From Bolinopsis microptera (taxonomy: Eukaryota; Ctenophora; Tentaculata; Lobata; Bolinopsidae): 64,000 nt of DNA. Location: positions 10,665,113-10,729,112 of the forward strand of contig NC_087081.1 in the NCBI RefSeq assembly GCF_026151205.1, in the 5' to 3' direction. Under the pieces are notes generated by a model. The model had not been told where the DNA came from. It did no database searches and saw nothing but the letters and a program-made list of their open reading frames with translations. The first letter of the stretch is position 1; the number at the start of each line of letters is the position of its first letter. Positions 53,501 to 57,308 of the stretch are shown here, in pieces. The position numbers and the translations under genes were made by a program.

Positions 53501-54893
53501 AGTTATTAGTTATTAGTAACTGGTTCATGTGATTGTAAAATGTTGTAATTCTTATTTCTGTTTTTCGTTATAAATATTCAGTTTTAGTGAGGACGTTGCT
53601 GTTATGCGGTGATTTCATGCTACGAAATTAATTGTCATATTCATACACTGAATATATTTGCGAACTTGTGATTTTATTCTAATTTGTCAAGCTGTTTGAA
53701 CTTCGAAGCCTGCTCAAACTAGTGTTCATGTTTACACATTAGTTGTTTTAGTAGTTGAGTAGCTGTAGGTTATCGTGACCACACACCAGGTTATGATATT
53801 ATGAGAGTTAGTGTTTAAATAAAGAGAGTTTGCCAGGATTCTGAAACCCCTCATTTTGCAACGGGCTTACTCCACAGTCTATATAATTTATATTAGTGTA
53901 TTGCTCACTTCATACGAATATCATTGTTACATGGGGCGAGCTAGTGGACCCAGCCATAAAACTAAGCATTACAAAATATCGTAATATCAAACTGCTACAC
54001 AACGCAAACTAAACATACTAAAATAACAAAGCTTATCTCACCCAGAAAAGCACACTCAATAGCCATCCTAAGTCCAATAGGTCCGGCCCCAATAACCAAT
54101 GTCCTCCTCCCCTCCGACAGTACATTTCCCTGGTACACCACGTGGTCAACACGCTCGTCTAGAATCTTCCAGATAGACTGAGCGCGCCAGGATCTGAGGC
54201 TCTGTTTCAGTTTGTGGTAGAGGTTTATAGAGCGGGTGGAGGAGAGGTCTGAACCACATTCTTGTAATACCTGCAGTACATTCCTGGTTAAAGGACTTTT
54301 AGATGATTACCAGAACTTGACACAATTATATAGTACAGTAAATTCACTGCGGAGTTTGGGGTAAAGAAAACATCCGCGGTAAATCAGCGTCCGCAGTAAA
54401 TCGGGGTTTTGTTTGTTGTTAAGCCCTATTTGGGGAAAGGAAATGTAATATGAACTAAGGCTCTGAAGAGTGAAGAGTGTCCCTATATAATAATAATAAC
54501 ACACTTCACAGTATCATATCAGACTGTGAGCTCTCTCTCTCTATTGCCAGTGTGTAGACTAGTAGGTATCAGTGTCTAGTAGGTAGCACAGTGTCTAGTA
54601 GGTAGCACAGTGTCTAGTAATCTAGACTGTAGGTATCGCAACTAGGGTGACTTGAAGGAAAACTACAGAAATCTACATTGTAAGTTTGTATTCCTGGCCG
54701 TAACTACGAGATTCTAGTTAGCAGAAAATCTGCTGCGTTAAAGTGCATCAGCTTCCTGCAAGTAGTCACAAAATAAGAAGTAAATTAATTGACTCACGTG
54801 TTGTTTTATTTCATTGAAGTATTCGAAAACGTCCTCTTGATTTTTAGCAGCGACGAAGCAATCAAAAAGCTGGTCAGGAGTCTGGACTACCAT
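1..54893 (-). CDS. MICAL: MICAL-like flavoprotein monooxygenase (18 exons, C-terminus beyond window)
   Basis: MICAL proteins are cytosolic FAD monooxygenases that oxidise actin methionines and disassemble filaments. Domain order here is FAD monooxygenase, CH, LIM, then a long Ser-rich tail. Exons on the minus strand: 54893-54798, 54270-54042, 53456-53310, 24085-23920, 23746-23670, 23397-23297, 22724-22593, 8345-8274, 7139-6875, 6676-6559, 6156-6069, 5947-5812, 5377-5218, 5110-4918, 4423-4293, 3984-3929, 3719-3660, 3343-1. All have GT-AG borders. Phases agree across every junction except the last: the 3660 donor leaves one base while the 3343 acceptor needs two, so a small linker exon or another donor is missing there. 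No stop codon lies in the window; the C-terminal bMERB domain usual in the family would be to the left. Introns of 29.2 and 14.2 kb contain opposite-strand genes and transposons. Confidence 0.9.
3660..4423 (-). CDS. MICAL: MICAL exons 15-17: LIM zinc-binding domain
   Basis: Exon 15 (4423-4293) encodes [20 protein letters not shown], then [16 protein letters not shown]: the first LIM finger and the start of the second (C-x2-C, H-x2-C-x2-C-x2-C). Exon 17 (3719-3660) encodes [20 protein letters not shown] with the closing C-x2-H. The two exons are out of phase with each other. A 56-base exon between them at 3984-3929 fixes this: its acceptor (AACAG) takes the 2-base carry, it reads [20 protein letters not shown], and its GTATAA donor leaves one base. 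With it the second finger has about 33 residues between Cys pairs instead of the usual 16-21. Donor 4292 abuts a TATATTATGT repeat. Confidence 0.8.
3731..3782. repeat. 12-bp tandem repeat (GCTAATTAGGTT)
   Basis: About four copies of GCTAATTAGGTT / GCTAATTAGGTA lie in the MICAL intron directly upstream (in MICAL direction) of the exon 3719-3660 acceptor. Each copy, read on the minus strand, contains TTAG. Confidence 0.8.
4110..4290. repeat. TATATTATGT decamer repeat
   Basis: Roughly 180 bp of AT-rich decamer repeat (TTATATTATG), degenerating to TTATG at the right end. It ends at the 5' splice site of the MICAL LIM exon (donor at 4292-4291). Confidence 0.85.
4918..5947 (-). CDS. MICAL: MICAL exons 12-14: basic linker and CH domain
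   Basis: Exon 12 (5947-5812) encodes a basic linker, rich in Arg, Lys and Glu. Exons 13 (5377-5218) and 14 (5110-4918) form a calponin-homology domain: [40 protein letters not shown], then NFTAVSTKC...[16 protein letters not shown]...[13 protein letters not shown]. In MICALs the single CH domain sits next to the monooxygenase domain and modulates actin use. For exon 14 two donors are possible, at 4931 (GTGAGG) and 4917 (GTTGGT). I chose the second because it gives phase 0, matching the LIM exon acceptor after 4424. Confidence 0.9.
5577..5750. repeat. Tandem repeat with unit CTGTAGTCTATTAAACTTGT
   Basis: At least seven copies of a ~20-bp unit, some with inserted TTGTTCTGCTTTATCTTT, in the MICAL intron between exons 12 and 13. 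No coding potential. Confidence 0.85.
6069..8345 (-). CDS. MICAL: MICAL exons 8-11: C-terminal part of monooxygenase domain
   Basis: Exon 8 (8345-8274) encodes [20 protein letters not shown] followed by TFAR. Exon 9 (7139-6875) encodes [14 protein letters not shown]...[14 protein letters not shown]...[20 protein letters not shown], containing the GD motif that contacts the flavin ribityl chain; this part is intact. Exon 10 (6676-6559) encodes [20 protein letters not shown] and ends YTIDPNTR. Exon 11 (6156-6069) encodes [20 protein letters not shown] followed by DTPIVNSYQ. The acceptor of exon 9 belongs to a minisatellite that repeats this 3' splice site four more times upstream (7195-7430). 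Confidence 0.92.
7115..7430. repeat. Minisatellite containing the MICAL exon 9 3' splice site (5 copies)
   Basis: A unit of 62-74 bp is repeated, with the core CCACTTCCTGAGGTAGGACT starting at 7133, 7196, 7258, 7324 and 7398, separated by long G runs. Read on the minus strand each unit is TACTGATAAGTCCTACCTCAG-type acceptor sequence followed by the first ~15 bases of exon 9 (GAAGTGGC then GGGTTC). The copy at 7133 is the real exon start; the other four are duplicated acceptors. The nearest decoy is 63 bases upstream, in frame, but the spacer carries an in-frame TAA. Confidence 0.9.
8438..9507. mobile_element. Fold-back DNA transposon/MITE with 8-bp target duplication
   Basis: The element is flanked by TACTTTGG at 8430-8437 and 9508-9515. 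Its ends are inverted repeats: about 17 of the first 23 bases match, then ACCACCGCTTAAGAGCCGG is shared. Each arm (8455-8815 and 9318-9491) is built of 12-bp subrepeats of TTAAGAACCGG type, in opposite orientations. No transposase is present, so it is non-autonomous. An 8-bp duplication with GG termini would suit Merlin, while hAT elements also make 8-bp duplications; the superfamily is unresolved. It sits in the MICAL 14-kb intron. Confidence 0.8.
8835..9318. repeat. ~60-bp pyrimidine-rich minisatellite inside fold-back element
   Basis: About eight to nine copies of a unit containing GCTCCCTCTCTTGTCTTTAC and CCGGCCCAGCACC fill the centre of the fold-back element. The plus strand is almost purely pyrimidine in long stretches. 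Open frames on both strands here are repeat artefacts. Confidence 0.85.
9592..9985 (+). pseudogene. LINE reverse-transcriptase C-terminal remnant
   Basis: The frame reads [20 protein letters not shown], then [40 protein letters not shown] and [18 protein letters not shown], then after a stop codon at 9905 continues [20 protein letters not shown]. The [10 protein letters not shown]...GRPR pattern is the conserved C-terminal end of many animal LINE polymerases. The catalytic part is absent, and there is an in-frame stop, so this is a 5'-truncated dead copy. Its fold and sequence differ from the LINE at 32803-35930. Confidence 0.75.
9986..13723. other. Non-coding stretch upstream of the VWD gene, in MICAL intron
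   Basis: I see no gene here. It holds a short tandem repeat at 10575-10665 (GTAGGATCCTACAGTAGGAT-type units) and otherwise unique AT-rich DNA. A 75-residue minus-strand open frame at 11154-11381 is hydrophobic but has no recognisable family. The last part should contain the promoter of the plus-strand gene starting at 13724; a TATTTAAG box lies near 13570. Confidence 0.5.
10560..10665. repeat. Short tandem repeat with GGATCC palindromes
   Basis: Two to three copies of a ~43-bp unit containing GTAGGATCCTACAGTAGGAT and TTACAGTACAGA. Confidence 0.75.
13724..22308 (+). CDS. Secreted Ig + von Willebrand factor D domain protein (16 exons), nested in MICAL intron
   Basis: Exons: 13724-13795, 16125-16271, 16837-17008, 17167-17248, 17496-17601, 17717-17842, 18079-18251, 18686-18800, 18969-19133, 19280-19441, 19598-19747, 20649-20784, 21116-21212, 21369-21431, 21882-21992, 22179-22308. 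All are GT-AG, all junction phases match, and the sum is 2007 bases (668 residues plus stop). The order is: signal peptide ([17 protein letters not shown]), about 230 residues of very acidic sequence, one Ig-like domain, one VWD domain, and a Cys-rich C-terminus resembling a C8 module. It is likely an extracellular matrix, mucus or egg-coat type protein; the precise function is unknown. The 2.3-kb first intron could hide another exon. Orientation is opposite to MICAL. Confidence 0.85.
14449..14806. repeat. 71-bp tandem repeat, 5 copies
   Basis: Five copies of a 71-bp unit starting TTTGACTTGCTCGGGCGATA, nearly identical to one another, in intron 1 of the VWD gene. Confidence 0.93.
14850..14985. 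repeat. ~42-bp tandem repeat, 3-4 copies
   Basis: Units contain ACTGAGTACTGCTACAATCA and GTTATCATCAAGTAGGCAGG. They follow the 71-bp repeat array. Confidence 0.85.
15647..16108. repeat. 21-bp minisatellite with acceptor-like units, 21 copies plus a degenerate one
   Basis: The unit is ACGCCTCTTACACCACTAGA plus A. Twenty-one copies fill 15647-16087 exactly (441 bp), then one degenerate copy to 16108. Each unit is a short pyrimidine tract followed by an AG (CTCTTACACCACTAG). The real acceptor of VWD-gene exon 2 (CGCCTCTTCCACAG, ending 16124) aligns with the start of the next unit. Because 21 is a multiple of 3, long artefactual open frames appear on both strands. Confidence 0.93.
16125..17842 (+). 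CDS. VWD gene exons 2-6: acidic N-terminal region
   Basis: Five exons encode an Asp/Glu-rich segment: [20 protein letters not shown], then [57 protein letters not shown], and [18 protein letters not shown], ending in a basic patch [15 protein letters not shown]. Phases are 0/0, 0/1, 1/2, 2/0 and 0/0. No fold is recognised; such acidic stretches often bind calcium, which here is inference. The acceptor of the first of these exons lies at the edge of a 21-bp minisatellite. Confidence 0.8.
16434..16713 (+). mobile_element. tRNA-derived SINE with 12-bp target duplication
   Basis: The 280-bp element is flanked by TGTAAAGATCAG at 16422-16433 and 16714-16725. Its head contains a tRNA-like A box (TGGTGTAGTGG), a CTCCCAA anticodon-like loop and a B box (GGTTCAAATCC), so it derives from a tRNA, possibly a Gly(CCC) type. 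CGACCGG and CCGGTCG could pair as an acceptor stem, but the T stem has mismatches, so it is not a functional tRNA. It ends in a TTG-rich tail. It must be mobilised by a LINE in trans. Confidence 0.85.
18079..18800 (+). CDS. VWD gene exons 7-8: Ig-like domain
   Basis: Exon 7 gives [34 protein letters not shown]; exon 8 gives [38 protein letters not shown]. The Cys, Trp and Tyr-x-Cys of an immunoglobulin fold are all present (SCNV, EWVKV, AMYQC). The intron between them separates the two beta-sheets. The donor of exon 7 at 18252 is repeated eleven more times downstream in a 23-bp minisatellite; reading past the real donor gives Glu then TAA. Confidence 0.85.
18239..18511 (+). repeat. 23-bp minisatellite of a 5' splice site, 12 copies
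   Basis: The unit is GTTCTTGAATACGA|GTAAGTACT: the last 14 exonic bases of VWD-gene exon 7 plus the start of its intron. GT dinucleotides recur every 23 bases from 18252 to 18505. Ten copies have GTAAGT, one GTAAAT and one GTAATT, the last two being the most distal. Only the first donor keeps the reading frame; continuing past it gives an immediate TAA. Confidence 0.95.
18969..20784 (+). CDS. VWD gene exons 9-12: von Willebrand factor type D domain
   Basis: The exons encode [23 protein letters not shown], then [14 protein letters not shown]..., and end [20 protein letters not shown]. This is the canonical VWD signature: C-x-I-x-GDPH-x2-TFD near the start and GLCG-x2-N-x-N-x2-DDF at the end, the latter being a calcium-binding site in known VWD structures. 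The donor after exon 11 (19748) begins a ~770-bp TTAG-type repeat. Confidence 0.92.
19748..20516. repeat. TTAG tetranucleotide microsatellite starting at a splice donor
   Basis: About 770 bp of GTTA/TTAG repeat with frequent GTCA and GGTT variants and one short interruption near 20390. The first repeat base is the first base of the intron after VWD-gene exon 11 (donor GTTAGT). Every 4-bp unit contains both an AG and a GT. Confidence 0.95.
20877..21098. repeat. 54-bp tandem repeat, 4 copies
   Basis: Units start CAAACCTATCAGACAGAATT and recur at 20883, 20937, 20991 and 21045, in the intron before VWD-gene exon 13. Since 54 is a multiple of 3 they give artefactual open frames. Confidence 0.93.
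21116..22308 (+). CDS. VWD gene exons 13-16: Cys-rich C8-like C-terminus
   Basis: The exons read [26 protein letters not shown]..., [38 protein letters not shown], then [18 protein letters not shown] and a final [14 protein letters not shown] before TAG at 22306. The spacing of cysteines after a VWD domain resembles the C8 module found in VWF, mucins and zonadhesin-type proteins. No transmembrane segment or GPI signal follows, so the product should be secreted. Confidence 0.8.
21574..21615. repeat. 42-bp near-perfect palindrome centred on CTGCAG
   Basis: Left arm GGTATTATGATACGTAACCT and right arm reading the reverse complement with one mismatch (A versus G). There is no loop. It lies in the VWD-gene intron between exons 14 and 15. 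It could be a small transposon remnant or a dimeric protein site. Confidence 0.85.
22309..22592. other. 285-base gap between VWD stop codon and MICAL exon 7
   Basis: No coding exon here. It must hold the 3' UTR and cleavage site of the plus-strand VWD gene, unless transcription runs across MICAL exon 7. No clear AATAAA was seen. Confidence 0.5.
22593..24085 (-). CDS. MICAL: MICAL exons 4-7: central monooxygenase core
   Basis: Exon 4 (24085-23920) reads [11 protein letters not shown]...[16 protein letters not shown]. Exon 5 (23746-23670) reads [19 protein letters not shown] followed by QYKEFRG. Exon 6 (23397-23297) reads [18 protein letters not shown] followed by [15 protein letters not shown]. 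Exon 7 (22724-22593) reads [20 protein letters not shown] followed by [19 protein letters not shown]. These align end to end with the substrate-facing half of MICAL monooxygenase domains. Exon 5 sits where other MICALs carry a GADG-type flavin motif; here the equivalent residues are QASG, so the conserved Asp is Ser. The flanking frame is fixed by KEFRG and by phase. Exon 7 lies only 285 bases from the stop codon of the plus-strand VWD gene. Confidence 0.92.
23112..23190. repeat. Long hairpin: 36-bp arms, 7-base loop
   Basis: Arms 23112-23147 and 23155-23190 pair at 35 of 36 positions; the stem includes GACGAAGTGAGAGTCTCCAC. The loop is TCAGTGT. It lies in the MICAL intron between exons 6 and 7. 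It could be a miniature transposon or a small-RNA hairpin; nearby TTTATTTGATTGATT occurs on both sides (about 23100 and 23237). Confidence 0.85.
24478..28528. mobile_element. 4.05-kb hAT-like fold-back transposon with 8-bp target duplication
   Basis: CATATTCA flanks the element at 24470-24477 and 28529-28536. Termini are CAGTAGATGAATCCA and GAGTTGATGAATCCA (inverted; 13 of 15 match), fitting hAT elements (CAGT-like ends, 8-bp duplication). The left arm has about seven direct ~300-333-bp units containing AAGTATTGGCTGTATTTAAG and GGTCGGAAAGTGTTTA; the right arm (27480-28510) has about three in inverse orientation. The centre (26640-27480) has a small minisatellite and no transposase, so the element is non-autonomous. 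It sits in the 29-kb MICAL intron, starting about 390 bases upstream of exon 4 on the transcript. Confidence 0.75.
26805..26965. repeat. GGTTGAGGGATGAAGG-type minisatellite
   Basis: About five degenerate ~33-bp units containing GTTGGTTGAG and GCTGGTGAA lie in the central region of the 4-kb fold-back element. The open frame across it (repeats of STNPFT) is an artefact. Confidence 0.75.
29700..29822. repeat. ~47-bp tandem repeat with inverted core
   Basis: Three copies of a unit holding ATGTAAGTAATACTGTCAGT and ATTAGCAGGTGTATTACA. AATACTGTCAGTATT inside is itself an inverted repeat. One copy has a short insertion (ACTAAAT). Confidence 0.85.
31166..31316 (+). repeat. G-rich polypurine tract
   Basis: About 150 bases almost entirely G and A, with many runs of three to nine G (GGTGGGAGGGGTAGAAGGGT type). 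It could form G-quadruplexes on the plus strand or triplex DNA. It lies in the MICAL intron, where the MICAL transcript would carry the C-rich complement. Confidence 0.85.
31925..32060. repeat. ~38-bp tandem repeat, 3 copies
   Basis: Unit TAGTAGTATAGAGACAAGGT followed by AAGACTGGTGTGTTGGTAC. Each unit contains CAAG|GTAAGA, a strong plus-strand donor-like sequence. Confidence 0.85.
32830..33873 (-). pseudogene. LINE reverse transcriptase, catalytic FADD and C-terminus
   Basis: The frame holds [20 protein letters not shown] (motif B), [12 protein letters not shown] (motif C with the two catalytic Asp), [12 protein letters not shown], and the C-terminal block [16 protein letters not shown] followed by [14 protein letters not shown]. 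The active site is intact but separated by a frameshift from motif A, so this copy could not be translated as one enzyme without recoding. Confidence 0.9.
33870..34229 (-). pseudogene. LINE reverse transcriptase, N-terminal motifs
   Basis: The frame holds [20 protein letters not shown] (motifs 1-2), [32 protein letters not shown], and the catalytic Asp-containing [15 protein letters not shown] (motif A). It overlaps the upstream frame by 28 bases and ends at a second frameshift just after motif A. Confidence 0.88.
34202..35914 (-). pseudogene. LINE AP-endonuclease and start of reverse transcriptase
   Basis: This 570-codon open frame carries endonuclease motifs [45 protein letters not shown] and [13 protein letters not shown], which match the Asn, Glu, Asp-x-Asn and Asp-His catalytic positions of AP endonucleases. 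It then enters the polymerase linker ([20 protein letters not shown]) before running into a wrong-frame tail at its end. No separate nucleic-acid-binding ORF1 is seen upstream. Confidence 0.88.
37092..37157. repeat. Perfect 25-bp inverted repeat with 16-base loop
   Basis: Arms 37092-37116 (TAATACACAACATGGTTATT then GGTTA) and 37133-37157 pair without mismatch. The loop is TTGGACCTTTGTCCTT, which can itself form AGGAC/GTCCA-like pairing. No flanking duplication found. Confidence 0.9.
38042..38110. repeat. 34-bp direct duplication
   Basis: Two exact copies of a unit starting ATTAGTGCGATACTTAATTG sit head to tail about 140 bases upstream of the sushi-gene start codon. Confidence 0.92.
38251..39664 (+). 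CDS. Secreted sushi + Ig-like protein, founder copy, nested in MICAL intron
   Basis: Exon 1 (38251-38305) is a signal peptide, [18 protein letters not shown]. Exon 2 (38486-38938) is an unfamiliar domain with [20 protein letters not shown] near its end. Exon 3 (39088-39282) is a sushi/CCP-like module with four Cys ([35 protein letters not shown]). Exon 4 (39407-39664) is Ig-like ([42 protein letters not shown]). All internal exons are phase 1-1 and multiples of three. No stop exon is found after 39664; the transcript may splice onward into the tandem copies. Receptor or secreted immune-type roles are possible but unproven. Confidence 0.75.
40940..42074 (+). pseudogene. Sushi-family tandem copy 1, frameshifted
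   Basis: Signal-peptide exon 40940-41021 ([20 protein letters not shown] then WTTFGST), exon 2 from 41149. Relative to the other copies a 5-base insertion (CATGG, near 41380) shifts the frame right after DPLTYCLW, giving a stop at 41393. The downstream frame resumes at 41369-41737 with the sushi part. A short Ig-exon remnant lies at 41976-42074. Acceptor choice at 41147-41148 follows the one-base phase of exon 1. Confidence 0.8.
42471..43390. repeat. ~0.9-kb array spacer rich in ATCACA / TGTGAT words
   Basis: Present between units 1-2, 2-3 (45855-46774) and 3-4 (49358-50277) but absent after unit 4. The words ATCACA or TGTGAT recur roughly ten times in both orientations (for example TCAAAAATCACATAAATGAG, AATGTGATTATCGATTC). 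No coding potential. Origin unknown; possibly a degenerate transposon captured in the array unit. Confidence 0.6.
44449..45241 (+). CDS. Sushi-family tandem copy 2 (221-residue secreted protein)
   Basis: Exons 44449-44530 and 44658-45241, 222 codons with stop. It has a signal peptide, then the unfamiliar domain ([20 protein letters not shown] ... [20 protein letters not shown]) continuing without an intron into half a sushi module ([20 protein letters not shown] ... [13 protein letters not shown]). It ends at TGA where the other half of the sushi ([14 protein letters not shown]) continues in the +1 frame. So the sushi lacks its last two Cys unless recoded or spliced. This copy also lost ~124 bases including the acceptor of the following Ig remnant exon. 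Confidence 0.65.
47833..48624 (+). CDS. Sushi-family tandem copy 3 (221-residue secreted protein)
   Basis: Exons 47833-47914 and 48041-48624; predicted protein identical to copy 2. The same +1 frame break before [14 protein letters not shown] gives the stop at 48622-48624. A downstream 33-codon phase 1-1 exon with Ig-end similarity ([10 protein letters not shown] ... SDTVTVYG) at 48863-48961 is retained. One A is missing from a homopolymer in its first intron compared with copies 1, 2 and 4. Confidence 0.65.
51336..52128 (+). CDS. Sushi-family tandem copy 4 (221-residue secreted protein)
   Basis: Exons 51336-51417 and 51545-52128; predicted protein identical to copies 2 and 3, with the same stop. 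The Ig-remnant exon is at 52367-52465. Homology to the other units ends at 52863, so this is the array edge. Confidence 0.65.
52907..53105 (+). pseudogene. Degenerate Ig-like exon of the sushi family
   Basis: The stretch GTGCTCAACTACTCTGTAGA ... ACTGTTACTATCTATG|GTAGGT aligns with the end of the founder's Ig exon (GTGTTTTACTACTCAGTAGA ... CTAACTGTATATG|GTAAGT) but the frame is broken. It marks an older copy at the right edge of the array, about 200 bases from MICAL exon 3. Confidence 0.6.
53310..54893 (-). CDS. MICAL: MICAL exons 1-3: start codon and FAD Rossmann motif
   Basis: Exon 1 (54893-54798) starts [13 protein letters not shown] and encodes 32 residues, like the short helical N-terminus of MICALs; it ends at a GTGAGT donor. 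Exon 2 (54270-54042) carries [20 protein letters not shown], the GxGxxG dinucleotide-binding motif that binds the ADP part of FAD. Exon 3 (53456-53310) carries IEKR...[16 protein letters not shown]...[10 protein letters not shown], a block very strongly conserved in MICALs. Phases are 0, 1 and 1. The next exon lies 29.2 kb away at 24085; the one-base carry (A) joins its first two bases (GT) to give the Ser of SIRQLQL, so no exon needs to be assumed inside the giant intron. Confidence 0.93.
53465..53520. repeat. TTAGTAATTAG-type short repeat
   Basis: About five short units of AATTAGTAATTAGC in the MICAL intron between exons 2 and 3, just upstream of the exon 3 acceptor. Confidence 0.75.
54560..54622. 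repeat. ~22-bp tandem repeat (AGTGTCTAGTAGGTAGCAC)
   Basis: Three copies in MICAL intron 1. The unit contains TAGTAGGTAG. Confidence 0.8.
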
Positions 54894-54904
54894 TCAGTGG
54901 CGTT

Positions 54905-54960
54905 ACCAGTCACGTGCTCAAGTTACCAGTCACGTGCTCAAGTTACCAGTCACGTGATGT
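54905..54960. promoter_or_regulatory. Three CACGTG E-boxes at exact 20-bp spacing upstream of MICAL start
   Basis: The palindrome CACGTG occurs at 54911-54916, 54931-54936 and 54951-54956 within three copies of a 20-bp unit (AGTTACCAGTCACGTGCTCA), ending about 18 bases upstream of the MICAL ATG at 54893. CACGTG is the core of bHLH-zip sites (USF, MITF/TFE, Myc/Max). The spacing of nearly two helical turns would put the three sites on one face of DNA. The region could be 5' UTR or proximal promoter; the transcription start is not known. Confidence 0.45.
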
Positions 54961-56090
54961 CCATATAAGGAGTTGCCATATGATCAGTGTCATGTTACAT
55001 TCCGGTGGCATTCTATAAGAGTAATCGTCAGTTTTACGTTTTAGTAGCATTATGTTATTGTGTTATCATGTCGTTAGTAAGTAACTGATTGTTGGATATG
55101 GAATGTAACAAAACTAAACTTACTACAGGAACCTAATTACACCTGATTAGCCTAGTTATAACAATTAGTTTCAAGGTTTAAGCGATGAGGGGATCATACA
55201 ACGTGTGAAAATCAGTCACGCTCAACTTTCAATAGAGAAATCACTAGCGAGGAATGCTAATAAGAGACATTCCTTGGTACGCTACGTTACAGTATACTTT
55301 GTCATTGTGCTGTTCGGAATTTCTATGTAGAATAATTGTAAGCCATTAAAAGTTAAGAAACTAGATAAATTTGGCACACGTTGACATTAGGCAGAGTTTG
55401 GAATATATCGTCAGCAAGCAACGACATTGCCCAAATAATTATTTGCGGTCATAAAAATCATAAGTATAAACCATCCGAACACCACGATTAAATATACTAA
55501 TTTGAAGCGGTGGTAACAGTTTTTAAAAATGTATAACAATCTCCATCTGACCACTTTCTTGATCCAACAAGGGAGAGACAAGTACTTATTGAAATGAACA
55601 GCGATCATTATGCAGTCCATATAAACAAAGTTTGCCAAAAGAATGACAAAGGACATTTATAAGATTCCACGCGCATCTTATAGTTAAGAGAGTGTTTTAA
55701 CACATTCCCTAACAAGTCATATTAATACTGTGTTCAGAGCATGCGGCACTTGTTAATCATATGAAGGTATATAATTTGTTAACATTTTTATGATTTGTTA
55801 ACATTTTTCCTGAATAACTGTCAAAGGAGTAATCTTAGCCCGTGAAAGGTATCGTTTGAAGACAAAATGATAATATATGATAGTTTTAGCGGTACTACAC
55901 CTACACGCATACATACGATACCTTAAATATAGCAGCAGATCATTAACATGTACAAGATGTAAACTTAATGATGATAGAGTACCTAATCTAATATGCAGTA
56001 AAACTCAGAACTTGTTACTTGAAAATAATCTGGATTCAGTCAATAAAAGCAAATAAATTAAGATAAAACCACCTAATTAAACTAATAAAC
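54961..56090. other. Intergenic region between MICAL start and WDR74 end
   Basis: No supported gene. It should hold the MICAL promoter and the WDR74 3' UTR. An 81-residue minus-strand frame at 55411-55656 has two hydrophobic segments but no recognisable family; I do not call it a gene. Confidence 0.5.
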
Positions 56091-57068
56091 TTATCCCTCA
56101 AGTTTTCTCCGTTTAGCTCCAGTCTCCTCCAGCTGCTCCCAAATATCCTCCCCCTCCTCCTTCTCCTTAATCCGCTCGTTAGTAAACACTACACAGTTCA
56201 TCTTATTCTTCAAATAGAACTTGTTTTCTATTTCTTTAGTAAGAGTATTGTGCACTCTCAGGAACCTATCTAGACCTACACTCGCTAGGAACGGTTCCTT
56301 GGAATGTAGAGCCAGAGACCGGACACTTCCGACTGCTCCTTTAAACTTGTTAACTTCTGTTGTATTTCTGTAATCTATTCGACCAATGTCTCCTTTACCG
56401 TTACCCATGTAGCAGTGAGTATCATTAGCAGTCATGGACAGTATGGGGAGTTCACCCCAGGATTTATCAAGGATTGGACGTCGCTTGACACGTGTATCGT
56501 ACTGTCGGTACTGATGGTAATGAGTTCCTACACTCAGGATATTACTGTCTGAAGGTTGTGAAGCTATTGATCTGATCCAAACTGGGACTCTGATGTCCAG
56601 AGTGTCCCTGGGAACATTTTTGGATGTGAACACTGGTTTCTGAGTTTCTATATCCCATACTTTTAACTCATTCTCTTTACCACCACTAATTATCTTACCA
56701 TCATGGGACTTCACACAACATTCTATACTTTCTCCTATTTTGAACTTTGCTGCAACTTCTTCATCACGCCAAACGTATACCTGCCCGTTTTTAGCAACAG
56801 ACAAAAGCTGCTCACCAATATCAAATGCGGTGAGCAATTCTCCTTCCATATCATATTGATTAACGTATATATTTTGAGACATATCAAATACGTTGATAAG
56901 ATCTGATTTGAGAGTACAGTAGAGCTCCTGGCCATTCTCTGAGGAAGTTAGGGAAACTATTTCATTCTTTTTTGATATCTCATCGTAGGTAACAACAGTG
57001 TTCTGCTCTGTTTTTAGGCAAACCCCCCGTATGGAGCCAAGGTCTGTAGCAACCCATAGATTCGTCAT
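56091..57068 (-). CDS. WDR74: WDR74 / Nsa1, ribosome-biogenesis WD-repeat protein
   Basis: A single coding exon of 325 residues. WDR74 (yeast Nsa1) is a nucleolar beta-propeller needed for 60S pre-ribosome maturation, released by the AAA ATPase NVL. The N-terminus NLWVATDLGSIRGVCL, the central DTLDIRVPVWIRSIASQP, the block YRQYDTRVKRRPILDKSWGE, and HSKEPFLASVGLDRFLRVHN match the family. It ends in a basic tail (GAKRRKLEG). I start at the ATG at 57068, matching the family N-terminus. An excellent acceptor (AATTGCAG, ending 57075) lies 6 bases upstream of it, so a leader is joined there by cis- or trans-splicing. The preceding gene's stop is only 240 bases away. Human WDR74 is somewhat longer at the C-terminus. 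Confidence 0.9.
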   Translation of the reverse strand: MTNLWVATDLGSIRGVCLKTEQNTVVTYDEISKKNEIVSLTSSENGQELYCTLKSDLINVFDMSQNIYVNQYDMEGELLTAFDIGEQLLSVAKNGQVYVWRDEEVAAKFKIGESIECCVKSHDGKIISGGKENELKVWDIETQKPVFTSKNVPRDTLDIRVPVWIRSIASQPSDSNILSVGTHYHQYRQYDTRVKRRPILDKSWGELPILSMTANDTHCYMGNGKGDIGRIDYRNTTEVNKFKGAVGSVRSLALHSKEPFLASVGLDRFLRVHNTLTKEIENKFYLKNKMNCVVFTNERIKEKEEGEDIWEQLEETGAKRRKLEG

Positions 57069-57308
57069 ATCTGCCTGCAATTATTTTACATTTAAGCAAT
57101 TTATTAGTGGACAAAATTTGGTTAACTTCAAGAACAGTATTTCATAAATACATTGTTTTACAAGAATTTGATTTATTTACAAAAATCTTTTTAGCAATAA
57201 AACACAAGGTCCATAATATAGTTACATCAAATAAATTAGGCAATGATTGTGACAAAATATAATACAAAGGGGGCGGGGGAGGGGCGTAATCACAAGTAAA
57301 TTCCTGAT
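57069..57308. other. 240-base gap between WDR74 and the upstream gene
   Basis: Contains the acceptor just upstream of the WDR74 ATG, AT-rich sequence and a short G-rich run near 57270. It has little room for a full promoter plus the preceding 3' UTR. Confidence 0.5.

Noticed and set aside
55411-55656. 81-residue frame with two hydrophobic segments as a membrane protein gene
   Set aside because: No family match, no splice partner and AT-rich context; it may be chance.
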